Shown one piece after another: positions 16,071-27,022 of a DNA stretch of 64,000 nt; the first letter of the stretch is position 1; each line of letters opens with the position of its first letter. A model generated the notes under the pieces. That model was not told the DNA's origin and did no database searches. It saw only the letters and a program-made list of their open reading frames with translations. The position numbers and the translations under genes are program-made. This stretch comes from Thelonectria olida (Eukaryota > Ascomycota > Sordariomycetes > Hypocreales > Nectriaceae), in assembly GCA_020736575.1 (NCBI GenBank), contig JAGPYM010000020.1:558001-622000 (forward strand), in the 5' to 3' direction.

Positions 16071-17733
16071 TTAACGCCCAACAACCTTCAACTCAAGATA
16101 TCGCAGAGGGGGGAAGACGACAATGGCAAAGCCGCAGCCTAACCACATGCCAAGATCTGCCAGAGAGGCGGCCTCGGAGATGGGGCCGATGTACCAGACC
16201 TGGGACATGCCGAGGATGGCACCAACCCAACCAAGCAGGAAGGCGGCAAAGGCAGCATATCCGACAGGGAGGTAGGACTTGTCCTCCCAAGCAGCCCAGT
16301 CAAAGGCCTTGCGGCCACGGAAGAGGCCGTGCTCCATCCCGACGATGACAATCATCAGCATGACCCAGTATCCCATGAGAGCGACAAAGTTCTGGAAAAT
16401 GACGAGCAGGTGCTCACGACCAGCCATAGCCAGAACCATGCCGATCAAGGTCAGGATGGAGGACCAGACCCAGCGGGGAATAGCCTTGCCATAGCGACCG
16501 AGGACCTGGCAGCCCAGAGCAGCAGAGTAAATCGACGGAGTGCTGTTGGCGACGACACCGAGAGCGATAATGACGGAGCAGAAACGGCCAAAGTTATGGA
16601 GCGGGTCGAAAGCGGTGACAATGAGAGCACCGGTGCTGACGGCGTTGGCGTCGGTCCAGGCTTGGTTGTTGGTGAGACCGGTGGCGAGACCAATGGCAAT
16701 CAGGTAGACCAGGTTGAAGGAAATCGTCAGGCCGGTCACGGTGAGCAAGAAGATCTTGATGCGGGGGGTGTTTTCGGGGTAGTAGACATAGAAATCCGAG
16801 GCGGCAGCGGCCCACGAGTTGGGCACGTAGAAGCAGAGGGTGAAAAAGGAAAGACGGTTCGCAGCGAGCGTGGAGCCGGAAACAGTGGGCTGAGCAGAGG
16901 CGTCGAAGTATTGGCCAGCAGCGCCGATCAGGACGGAGAGGACGATGACCTGGGGGATCCAAGCGTATCTAAGATATATTGTCAGCTCCATTCTGCATCC
17001 ATGCAGCAATGGGTGGAGAGCGTACCGTTCGTATCTGTGGAAGATGGCCATGCCAAAGACTGCAATTACCCATGTCATGAGAGCAACGACAATGACACCG
17101 ACGAGGATGGTCATGCTGCCGCCGCTGACGGCAGAGAGAACTTGGCCGCCGATGATGCAGTCAATTGTCGTGTATCCGACCATGAGAACAACGTTGAGGA
17201 GCGTGGGCAGCTTGGCCGGCCAGTACCCCATGAAGTATCGCAGGACGACCTGTGCAATCCGTGTCAGTCACTGTCGCGTCTACAGTCAAGCATCGTCCAC
17301 AAACCATGGTTCTGTTTCCGCTGCGAGGGCCCCAGGTGGCCATGTACGCCGTCGACATGGCACCGAGGATGGTTCCAAACACAGCCAGGAGGGCGCTGTC
17401 CAAGAAGCCCAGGCCAAAGACCATGGGGCCAAAGAGACCGGTGGCGAGGTTGTTCAGCGACAGGTTGGCGCTGAACCAGAGCACAGCGACCTGCAGGTCG
17501 GCAGCATGCGAGGCGGGCTGGCGCTCCTCAGGAGGGACGCGGTCGATGCCCCTCGACTCTAGGCCAGCGAGGTTCTCGATGCGGGCGTTGAGCGTCTTGA
17601 GCGACGAGAAGCGGCCGGACGAGGGAGGCAGAGTCGGCTCAGCCGTACTCATGTTCTCGTCGACCGAGGCGCGGTCGCTGACCCGGACTTCCTTCTCGGC
17701 GACGATTTCGACATCATGGGTGGGTGCTGCCAT
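16071..17733 (-). CDS. NCS1 permease (purine/cytosine type, Fcy2-like)
   Basis: Nucleobase:cation symporter-1 expected to import cytosine, purines or related compounds across the plasma membrane. Three exons, 17733-17305, 17249-17026 and 16968-16071, give 516 residues and ~12 membrane segments. Family signs are GIDRVPPEERQ before the first helix, WFSANLSLNNLATGLFGPMVFGLGF in helix 1, the NRTMVVLRYFMGYWPAKLP join across intron 1, and HRYERYAWIPQ across intron 2. Intron 2 (16969-17025, 57 bp) has no stop in frame. It is called an intron because it has GTACGC, a GCTGAC branch point and CTTAG ends and because its removal restores the conserved RYERYAWIPQ. Intron 1 uses a GTTTGT donor. The long plus-strand frame opposite is a shadow. 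Fcy2-like rather than uracil/allantoin permease-like by N-terminal pattern. Confidence 0.92.
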
Positions 17734-18678
17734 GTTGTCGATCGAGCTGCAAGTAGATGGGGAGGATATAGTGACAATATGCAGATAAATGAAAATAAAT
17801 GAGCAAAGGCCGTGGGCAGACTGGATGTGTGACAGCTACAGCACGCAGGGTAGCATTCCAACAGACCTAGCCGAGAGAAGCAGGAGAAACGTCCGAGGGT
17901 TGAATTTGGAAGAGCCGAAAGAAGGGAATCGGTTAGAGTTTTGTTTAAAAGAAGGCGGAAGGAGTCAGATAGAGCCCTTGTCGAAAAGGGCGTCGTTCGC
18001 ATGCTGCGCGAGACGTCCCTTGGAGGATGGCTCCGACGGTTAACGGTTTCAGTGCTAGCGTTTGCCCCCTCTCGTTGCCCCCGGATCAACATGAACAAGC
18101 CTTATGCGCAATTTAATTGTCCCATGTCCCGTTCTAGTTTCTCCTTCTGGCAGCGCTGCGCTGGTTGATGCCTTTGGACAAGGCGTCGAGTCGTGGCCCT
18201 GAACCCTTGTTCCCTCGCTTTGCACTAGCTGCATGATGTCCCATGAAACTACTGCGGTACGAACGCACCAAGCTGGACGCCTCCACCGGCGGCGGCGCCT
18301 TGCCCGTTTCAAGTCTAGGCGAGCCCTCATCCTTGAGGCCAGCGGATCAAGCGGGAGCCCAGAATTTGTGCGGGAGCCAAGAGAATAAGAGAGGTGCGGG
18401 AGCCCAGAATTTTGCGGGAGCCAAGGCTCTGTGGGTAGCCAAGAGATATGGAGAGGGCCAAGGAATAGTCGTATGAGGGGGGCCAAGAGATATCGCGAGT
18501 GCATCATAGTTATGTGAGCTTCTGGGCGAGGGAGCCTCACGCTTTGCCTCTCTGCCTCTCGGCTTCGTTCAATTACACACTATTTACACTCTAGTTCTTG
18601 TTGTAGTTATTATGCACACGCTCAAACGCTCAATTGTCCGAGTAACAAAAACCACCCGCAAGGGCCCTTTTTCGCCAT
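17734..18678. other. Intergenic region containing a short degenerate tandem repeat
   Basis: Promoter side of the NCS1 permease gene plus the 3' flank of the rhodopsin-domain gene. A single AGATAA site at about 17781 could bind a GATA factor. The GCGGGAGCC repeat block at 18351-18500 is listed separately. No gene is supported. Confidence 0.5.
18351..18500. repeat. Degenerate GCGGGAGCC(C)A tandem repeat
   Basis: The core GCGGGAGCC followed by CAGAATTTT or CAAGAGA recurs at about 18351, 18370, 18396 and 18414, with decayed GGGTAGCCAAGAGATAT and GGGCCAAGAGATAT copies to about 18494. The pattern looks like a higher-order unit of roughly 45 bp made of two similar halves. It lies between the NCS1 and rhodopsin-domain genes. 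Confidence 0.7.
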
Positions 18679-20130
18679 TTATTTCGTCTTTGTCGTGATA
18701 TCCACCTTGGTTACCACCGTGATGTGATCGCCAGGGTGGTTCTGTCCATGGTGGCGATCGCTGCTGACCTCCGCCGCCGTGTGATACGGTTGTTTCACCA
18801 AGTCGGGAGACTTCTGGTCGACGAGCTCGATTTGGCTTCCAAGACTCTGCTCAGGCGATCCGCCCGTGGTGCGCATTCCCTCCTCGTCATCCAGCTTCGC
18901 CCACAACGACGCCTTGCTCGTCAGCGGATGGCGGCTTTGCGTTGTTCGTCGTGCCGAGCTGTTTGGGTACGACGGGTTGTTCGGGTACGAGTTCGGGTAT
19001 GAAGGATTCGACGAGTCGCCCTTGGAGCCCAGCGCGAGGCGGATGACGGGCCAGCACAGCGGCAGATTACCAACGTACATGGCCACGCCCACCTCGGCGA
19101 CATACCAGTAGAGAAAGACGTACGAGTTGGGGTTGCTGAAGTTGTAGTATCGGTTCAGGACGGCGGCGAGGATCTGGAGACGTGTCAGCGGGTGGGACTG
19201 ATATGGGGGCTTGGCTCTTCTTACGTTGAAGATGCCCAGGCCAAAGACGGCGCAGAGACCCAGCTTCCGCTTCATCGGCAGGCGGATCTTGATCATAATG
19301 GGAATAGGAAGGAAAAGCAACATCAAATCGGAGGAAATATTGCACGCAGTCGCAAAAATCATGTGGTTGTAGTATGTCGCGCATTGCACTGTGAGGTTAT
19401 CTGTTAGTAGGAGCCCCATTGAACGCCACCAACAACATGACGTACTGATCCTGACAGGCACCGCCCAATATTCGTATGTTCTTGGACTACACCAGTAAAA
19501 GACAAACAAAAAGGTGCAGAGGAGGTAGGTCAACATGCAGTATGCGGCCACGAAGCGGACGGCCCAGCGCTGTCGTATCGACGTGCCCTCGGTCAAGCGA
19601 GCGTAGAGCATCAACAGGCATGCCTTGACGGTCCAGGTTGCGGTGAGGGTGAAGATTTCGAGAACGAAGGTCATCTTGCTACCCCAAACTGCCTGGGCGA
19701 CTCCCTCGGCATCGAGTGCTGCGGCGGCCTCGGGCTCCATGTAGTTGCTGCCATTTTTGGCGACCTGGTTGATGCAGACGACAACTCCGGTGAAGTTGGC
19801 CTGCGGTGGAGCGAATCAGTAAGGGCCAGCTTGACGGAAGGATTCGCGAGACAACGCACGAGAGCGAAAACCATCATATAATCTTCGACGGCAAGGAGAT
19901 CCCATTTTCCCAGCTTCATGCGCCGGGCTATGCTGTTCGGTTGTTGGCGTTAGCGATCGGATCGTCGACATCAGGCCAAGTGGATGCCAACAGCATCCGC
20001 CAAAAGGATCTGCGCTTTGAAATGGGCAGTAAGCAGTAGACACGGATACTCACAGTCGACACGCGACGACGAAGACGCCCAGGACCCAGAGCACCCAAGA
20101 CTCGATCAACAGCTTGTATATGAATTTCAT
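18679..20130 (-). CDS. Rhodopsin-domain integral membrane protein (Pth11-like fold, no CFEM)
   Basis: Seven-helix fungal membrane protein of the rhodopsin-like family that includes Pth11-type receptors. Five exons, 20130-20054, 19932-19860, 19800-19446, 19388-19225 and 19173-18679, give 387 residues. Conserved landmarks are ARRMKLGKWDLLAVEDYMMVFAL (the R...D-D-Y loop/helix 2), WGSKMTFVLE...WTVKACLLMLYARL (helix 3 region), CNISSDLMLLFLPIPIMIKIRLPMKRK and an acidic/Ser-rich cytosolic tail. The tail contains a short repeat, NPSYPNS-YPN-NPSYPNS. There is no N-terminal CFEM cysteine domain and no signal peptide; residues 6-24 form the first helix. The start at 20130 is the first ATG that leads directly into that helix; an upstream in-frame ATG at 20232 is possible. 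Ligand and G-protein coupling are unknown. Confidence 0.85.
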
Positions 20131-21650
20131 AATGGTTGCAGGATGGCTGCAAAGGCCATGCTTTGGTTCACGCAAAGACTCGTAGGAAGAAGAGAGTGAA
20201 AATTCAAACGAAGCAAAGACTTTTTCTTTCACACACGAACCATGATGGCTGGAACGAGCTTAATACGGTACCCGTAGTGGGAGCTGTCAGGGGCAAGTCT
20301 TGCAAAAACCAACCGTTTATGCGTGTCTCGTTCTATCACTCAACAACATGCGTTTGTTTGGCCTTCAGCCACCGTATGCGGGATATTGAGCACTCCTCCC
20401 TCTTTGGCCATGTCCGGCACTACTTGGTACCTAGATTAATTATTTGCTTTGCCTTTACCTGCCGGCGTCGTTTGGCTTTGGACCTGCAGCGGACGAGTCA
20501 CGAAGATAAGGGCCAGGGAGTCGAGGGCTGCTAGAGACGCCGGGTCCGGGCTACTGGACTAGGGAGAAGGGACTTATCACTGGCGTCGTGGGTATAAATT
20601 ACAGTCACATCGCCTCTGCCGGGCACATCCTGGTCGCTTTGTGGTCCAGCGGCCGCGCGGGCCGCCTCCGGCCCTGGTTCCCCGTGGTCTGGGCGATACC
20701 TTGGCCCTCCGCGATGAAGCTCCAGGGGTGGTGCCGCACCATGATACGATATCGAGCTCCACTGCGCAATCTGGGTCCAGCACAAAGCGGTTCTTGCGAG
20801 ATGATAGATTCGCTGCTGCAAGGATAGGCAACTCGGTTGTTCGTATGGATTTGACTTAGCTGCTCGGTGCAGATAAAGTTAAATAGAGAGGACAAGAGGC
20901 GCCCCCGAAGCCCCCCCTGGGTCCCGGAGACAAGGGTCGCACCATGACAGCCCCCTCGTTGGTGCGGCTTGGGACAATGTGCGTATGCAGCCACCACACC
21001 CTCAGCAAGGTCTAGATGCGCCTCGTGATTGGAGAGAATGCAGGACTCGACAAGGGCCAGGGGGACAGTCGGAGCCTGTAGTAGCGAATTTAGTGAATTA
21101 CGAATACCCGGTTCCTGTAAAAACTCAGCAGAATGCGACTGCAGTAGTCCATCTTGGTTCTGGAATGAGGCCATGTTTTTGCTTCTGTTGCTTCCTTTGC
21201 TTCTTTTCCCCTCAGTCCGGCCGATATTACAAACGCTCTATAGCTATAAGTTCGCTTTTCCCCGGACTTGGCTTCACTCGGAATAGCCATATGCCAAGGG
21301 GTTCTCCTTTGGGGTGGCTGCGCCGCCGTCGCGGTATTTGCAGTGGAGGCTCTTCGCTCTTCCATCGCAGTGCCGCTCAAGTCCGACGGCTGTCCGGCTA
21401 CCGCCCGCATGGGTTGACTGAGGCAGTTGGTTCTAACTAACCATGATCCGAGTCTGCCCGTTTGGTTGTCGGCAGCAGCACCGCTATCATGTTGAGCCCG
21501 TCCACCTTCCGTTTATCGCCTATTATCGTTTGAGTCAGCACTCTTCTCGCACCACTCTCCCCCGTGGTGTATAAGTGTTGGGTAGCGCCCAAGTCGGTAC
21601 CTGCTTCGCCTATCACGTACCTTACCCAGTGCCAAGTAGACAGATTCGCC
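20131..21650. other. Divergent promoter region, rhodopsin-domain gene / GMC oxidoreductase
   Basis: About 1.5 kb between divergent genes. Overlapping frames of up to 189 codons at 20531-21174 on the minus strand have no recognisable domain. The segment 20640-20720 looks GC-rich by eye. A TATAAG at about 21571 precedes the GMC start by roughly 80 bp. No gene is supported. Confidence 0.5.
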
Positions 21651-23701
21651 ATGACGACAAGCAGCAGCAGCAGCAGCAGCAGCAGCGCCGACGACTTCAG
21701 CCGCCGCATCTTCGACTTTCTCATCGTCGGCGGGGGAACTGCCGGCTTGGCTGTCGCCTCGCGTCTTGCCGAAGCCGACGCATCCTACACGGTCGGCGTG
21801 CTCGAGGCCGGAGGCGTTGCCGCAGACGACGACGATGACATCGCCATCCCTGGCCATTACGGGCGGGCTCTGGGGGGCAGCTACGATTGGCATTGCGAGA
21901 CAGTTCCTCAGAAGGGTCTCGGAGGGCGAACTCTCCCCTGGCCGCGAGGCAAGGTGCTTGGGGGGACCAGCGCTCTGAACTACATGGCCTGGAATCGCGC
22001 TAGTAGGGAGGACTACGATGCATGGGAAGCCCTGGGGAACCCGGGGTGGAGTTGGGACGATCTCCTGTTAGTCTATCTCTCACTGGACAAATCACTGTAT
22101 CACATAGCAAGGCACCAGGTTAACAGCAATTCACAACAACAGGCCATTCTTCCAAAAGTCTGAGACATTCCACCCGCCGAGTCATGCCGTGCAGAAAGAG
22201 TACGACGTATCGCACAACCCAGACGCCTTCGGTCGGACCGGGCCCATCCAAGTCTCCTACCCGACCGACTACTCGCCGTCGCACCGTCTTTGGCACCAGA
22301 CCCTGAACGCCGTTGGCGTAGACACCAACCCATCCCACGTCGGCGGCTCAAACGTCGGCGTTTGGACCTGTGTCAACGCCGTTGATCCTCGATCTGCCCG
22401 CCGATCCTTTGCGACAGACTACTGTTCGCAAGCACCACCCAATTTGCACATTCTCACTCATGCGGCTGTAAAAGAAATTGTGATCCAGGATGTCCGCGGA
22501 GAGAGTGTCGCGACTGGCGTTCGCTTTGCGTGCCGGGGCAGGGAGCACGTCGTCTCGGTGTCTCGCGAGGTCATCCTTTCCGCGGGCAGCGTCATGTCGC
22601 CTCAAATCCTAGAACTCTCCGGGATAGGCAACACCAAGGTGCTGGCCCAAGCTGGCGTGCCCGTCAAGGTAGAAAGCCCGAATGTGGGAGAGAACCTCCA
22701 GGACCACCTGAGTAAGCACCTAGATTGGCACACTATGGTCCGTCCCCCACGCATGCTGACACGGCTGATGCGCAGTGCTTGCTACGATATTCGAAGTCGA
22801 CCCTCTTCTCGCTAATAAGGATGATTTGCTGAGCGACGAAAAGCTGATTGCCAAGGCTCGCGACCAATATGCCCAGGACAAGGCTGGCCCCCTCACGATC
22901 CTGCCCGTCTCCCTGTGCTACGTGCCCCTCGCGCACTTTGTCCCCGCCGACTCCCTCGCTGCGCTGCGCACCAAGGCCGATGCGTTGACGGCTTTTGACG
23001 CTGACAAGAAGGCCATCCTGTCGCAGCGACTCGACGGCCGTGCCAGGCTGGGCCAGATCGAGTACATCTTCGACCTTGGCAACTGGAGCCCCTACTTCCA
23101 AGGCGAGGACGGCAAGAAGTACGGAACCATGCTGCAGATCCTACAGGTCAGTCATGTTTACTGTTCCAAAAACATCATGACCAAGCCACTAACCAGAGTC
23201 CCCCCTCCCTAGTACCCCTTTTCCGTCGGATCGATCCACATCCGTGCCACCAGCGATCACTCCACCACGGCAGAGGACCAGCCCGTTATCGATCCGCAGT
23301 ACTACGGCGGCGAGCACGGGGCCCTGGACGTGCAAGTCATGAAGCAAGGCGCGCGATTCCTGAACAGGATCGTGCACACAGAGCCGCTCTCTGGCATCAT
23401 CCGCGCGCCAGCCTCGCCGTCGGCGGCCACGATTGACGACGAGGACCGCCTCACCGAGTGGATCGTCCAGAACACCATCACCGATTGGCACCCGGTGGGC
23501 ACTTGCGCCATGGGTGGACATGCGGGTGTCCAGGGCGGCGTCGTCGATGAGCGATTGCGCGTGTACGGGGTCAGGGGCCTGAGAGTTGTCGACGCGAGCA
23601 TCATGCCACTTCAGATCAGCGCCCACGTGCAGGCCACCATTTATGCGATTGCGGAGAAGGGCGCGCATATGATCCTCGAAGATGCCAGGGATGCTCAGTA
23701 G
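21651..23701 (+). CDS. GMC-family FAD oxidoreductase (alcohol/choline dehydrogenase-like)
   Basis: Flavoenzyme oxidising an alcohol-type substrate. Four exons, 21651-22066, 22143-22711, 22776-23146 and 23213-23701, give 614 residues. Landmarks in order: a nine-serine tract (residues 4-12), the FAD dinucleotide fold FLIVGGGTAGLAVASRL (about 23-39), the GMC signature 1 region PWPRGKVLGGTSALNYMAWNR, GMC signature 2 AGSVMSPQILELSGIG, and the C-terminal active-site segment DWHPVGTCAMG plus ISAHVQATIYAIAEKGA. The active-site pair appears to be His/His rather than His/Asn. Splice joins restore DDLL|PFFQKSETF and LQDHL|MLATIF. There is no signal peptide, so it is probably intracellular. ATG 21651 is preferred because upstream in-frame residues show no similarity. 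Substrate unknown: choline, aryl-alcohol and related oxidases share this architecture. Confidence 0.92.
21660..21686 (+). repeat. Perfect (AGC)9 microsatellite inside the GMC coding region
   Basis: Nine consecutive AGC codons encode the N-terminal serine tract of the GMC oxidoreductase. The single-codon purity indicates a trinucleotide-slippage tract, likely variable in length between isolates. Confidence 0.95.
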
Positions 23702-26700
23702 AGAACCCATGAGATAATAAAGCCAGGCTTAATGTCATGATTGATGTGCTGTAAAGGAAGATCCTCCACCACGTGTATGCTATGCCCCAGCGTCGTATAA
23801 ATAGTTCTGAGCCTTCGTATGTGCTCGGCGGTGCCGTGTCACGTCGGCCGACAACTGCCAACGCGTACAATAACAAAAGTCATAAATCATAAAACTCCCT
23901 CATCATGCAAGATATATTAATCATGACAAACAGGGCTGACCCAACCGGCGAGGCAGCAACCCCACCTCCCTGTGGCGATGCAGCAGCATGCAACTGAGTT
24001 GTTTGTATCAAGCCCACCTGTGTGAAACAGGGACCGCATGCAGGGTGACGGAAGAACCTGATTCTAAAGCAAGTCTTGGAAGTTCTAGAATGGGCAGAAT
24101 CGTAGATCGAACTGCCCGATTCATCGTACCAAAATCCAGTTGGGCATGAACGGATTTTCGTCGTAGGGTTTGTTTCCATCTTTCTATGAAGAGACGTGAA
24201 GCACACGAGTCAGACCTGCTAGAAGAAAGTCTTATAGCAGTGCTTAACAGTCTGGGGTTGCTGTAACACATTTCGTAGTCGCTCTGACGGTGGCTCTGGC
24301 GAGCCGGAAATCTCGCAATAATAACTCCATGTTGCAATATCTCTCGCAGTCGCGCTTGTCGCAGCTCATGTGACACCTGATGTCGCAGTTCTTGTGGCGA
24401 CTCCTGCGGTAGACCTCATGGGACCCCTGGCGAGAAGTCTCATACTCTCATCGAGGTTTCCACGGTAGCTTTGCGGAGAGCTGTTGGCTGTTAGCCTCTT
24501 GCCAGTATTATCATCTTACCACGCAGTATGGCTACTCGCAAAGGGGCTGTGGTGGAATCTCTTCCGGGAGCTCTTAGAACGGTTTTTATAGTGGCTCGAA
24601 TGGTGGCTGCTGCGAGAAGTTGATTTAATCAAAGGCTTCAACTCTCTCAGTGTGCGAGCGTGCCTTTGGGTATGAACCAGGTTCTAAGTCTAATAGGCAA
24701 CAACTACCTAGCAATACCAAGAGCATATGAGTTCCTTAATTTCCTTTTATCTATTGAATAATGCATTCATGTACTTCCAAACCCGGCATTTCATGCGGTA
24801 GCTACATGAAATCTCAATCAAAACCTCAAAGCTTCACAAAAGCTCCGATATCTCGACAACAGTTCAGTCCAGTCCATACCTCACTGTTCTAACCCAGTAG
24901 CTATAGGTTCAGAGAATCTTGGAAATGAGGTTCTTGATAGATTAAGCCAAAATTACAGAAAAATGATCCCTCTGGTTACATATTACAACAATGGCTCCTT
25001 GAAGACTCTTATTATTTTGTCCAACTCAACTCATGCTTGATTATATTCATTTACCTATTATAGGCAATATTCACGGGGACCAGCATGATATCCGAGTCTT
25101 CGAGCAATCAAGGAGACATTTAAATATTCTTAAGGAAACAATCGTGAGGGCTATTCTTGGAGGCTCAGACCTGCTCTGTAGGCTAGGTGCTTTATTCTCC
25201 GTCTCGAAGGGGTAGTCGAGAGCGAGTAATCGACAGTGAAAACTGAGACAAGGTCGCTCAAAACGACGAGTAGGAGTTGAGGACGCACACATTACTGGGT
25301 GTTAAATAAGGCTCTTATGACATCCCGTCTGGTGCTACAACTTCAGGCATACGGCTGAAGGATGTTGTCAACCTAACACAGCGCCTTCTCCATGCTCAAG
25401 AACATTATCATCTGCAGATAGAAACCAGAGTTTTCAGCCATCTGCTCCCTCTCATCAGTGATATGAACGAGTCCTCGCTTAGATCCCAATTATTTCCATT
25501 CGACTGACGTTGCGGGTGCTGATATGGGCAGTTATTCTGTTATATCTACATTACCCTTGTGCAAACCAAGTTTAACGGTTCTGATAGGCCGCAAAGCTGT
25601 GTGGAATTCATCATGGCATCTATTCCCGCTATACGCTGTGAGAATCATGCAGGCTACGCGAAAGAGATGTTGGCAGATTGAAACATATTAAGTTATATCA
25701 TGCTCCTGGTTCTGTCTTTTTTTTGCTCCCATTCACAGATCCTAGCTAACAACCATGCAGATACTCCCGTCTGGCTTAATCCTACAAGACGTCACCATCA
25801 CGATTTCTTGGGGGTACGTCAAAATTCGGTCAGTTGTCGATCTGGGATAGCAGCTTGAGAGTAGGACGCAACCTTTCCCGGAAGTCTCTAGCATTCTAGC
25901 CCTAAACCACGAAATCCTGCTCTATCAAGTGTCTATGACGTCGTGGTGCCAACTGGCGCTGGTGAACAAAGCACACGACAAACCTCAACGTTCGGGCGAC
26001 GGTTTGAACTTGGAGTCCGGGGATTGTGGAGTCTGGAGACGATCATGCATCAGATTCGGCCGAGGCAGGGCCGTTCGGACCAGTCTATCGCGATGTTGAA
26101 AGAGCTGTATTGGTGGCCAGCGGAGCATCATGTGTGGGTGAAAGCCGGCGTCGGCGTCATCGCGGTGCTATCCCCGGATTAATGCCAGAGACGGCCGCTT
26201 TCTTGGCCCGCAAACTGCCGTGACAGCACGGCATGTTCGGATCGAGAAGGATGCGGCTGTTTGGGTGGATATAAACACTATTGGGCGTATTCGTTGGGGA
26301 TAATTGCGTGCGTACATGTATGTGAATGTGCATCGCAATAGTTGGCAAGAGAACGAGACATGTAGTATAATTCTCTCCTCCAAATGCAATTGCCTTTTTC
26401 CCCAGAGTAGCCCAAGAGCGGCTCATGTCGTCTCACACCCTCGCTGCCAAGTAGTTCCCTGCGCGAACGCCAATCCGCCCAATCATTCTTTGTCCGGATC
26501 GCTCGGAATCGTCATCGCGGCCGCTCTGAGGATCATCGATCACCCCACGAATTGAGTCTCATGTGTCCCCAAACGTCATCTCTCCCAAAGCGGTTCACCT
26601 GTCTCTGTAAGCTTCCTTCATTACCGGGGTACCAGATCCCATGACACGCTTCCCCAGCTGCCCCGAGGCTTAACAAGAATTGGCTCTCACCATGAGAGCA

Positions 26701-27022
26701 GCTCCACGCGACAACACCTGACCGAAGGGGACGGACCGATTCCTCGGTCGCAAGACCTCATGGGAGCTCCGAGAAAGCCGTCAGAGGTGAAGACTGATTG
26801 GGCAATGGCTCGAAGTTGACATCACTCCCAATTTCACGATGTATAGCAGAGAGGAGGAGGGCTGGAAAGCTATTAAAGGGTCAGTCCAGCTAAGCTCATG
26901 GTGCGAAGATCTGCTTTGAAGTTCTTTTACTCTCACCAGTATACAAACTCATCATCTTTTCTTGATACCAATTGCACCATCCTTGGGTCCATCATCACAG
27001 CCACACCGGCAAATCGCCCATC
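23702..27022. other. 3.3 kb gene-free, partly AT-rich stretch (possible decayed repeat)
   Basis: No coding region is supported. The part from about 24600 to 25900 looks distinctly AT-rich and all frames are broken. Segment 24280-24610 contains many short repeats of TGGCGA, CTCGCAG and GTCGCAG, and its minus strand reads as Ser/Arg/His-rich low-complexity peptide with stops. This may be a decayed mobile element, but no terminal repeats or transposase motif are recognisable. The final ~150 bp (TATTAAA at about 26871) is the promoter of the sugar transporter. Confidence 0.5.

Noticed and set aside
16329..17474. 381-codon plus-strand open frame opposite the NCS1 permease
   Set aside because: It covers the permease exons and both introns and its peptide is low-complexity Asp/Gly/Glu-rich, typical of antisense to membrane helices.
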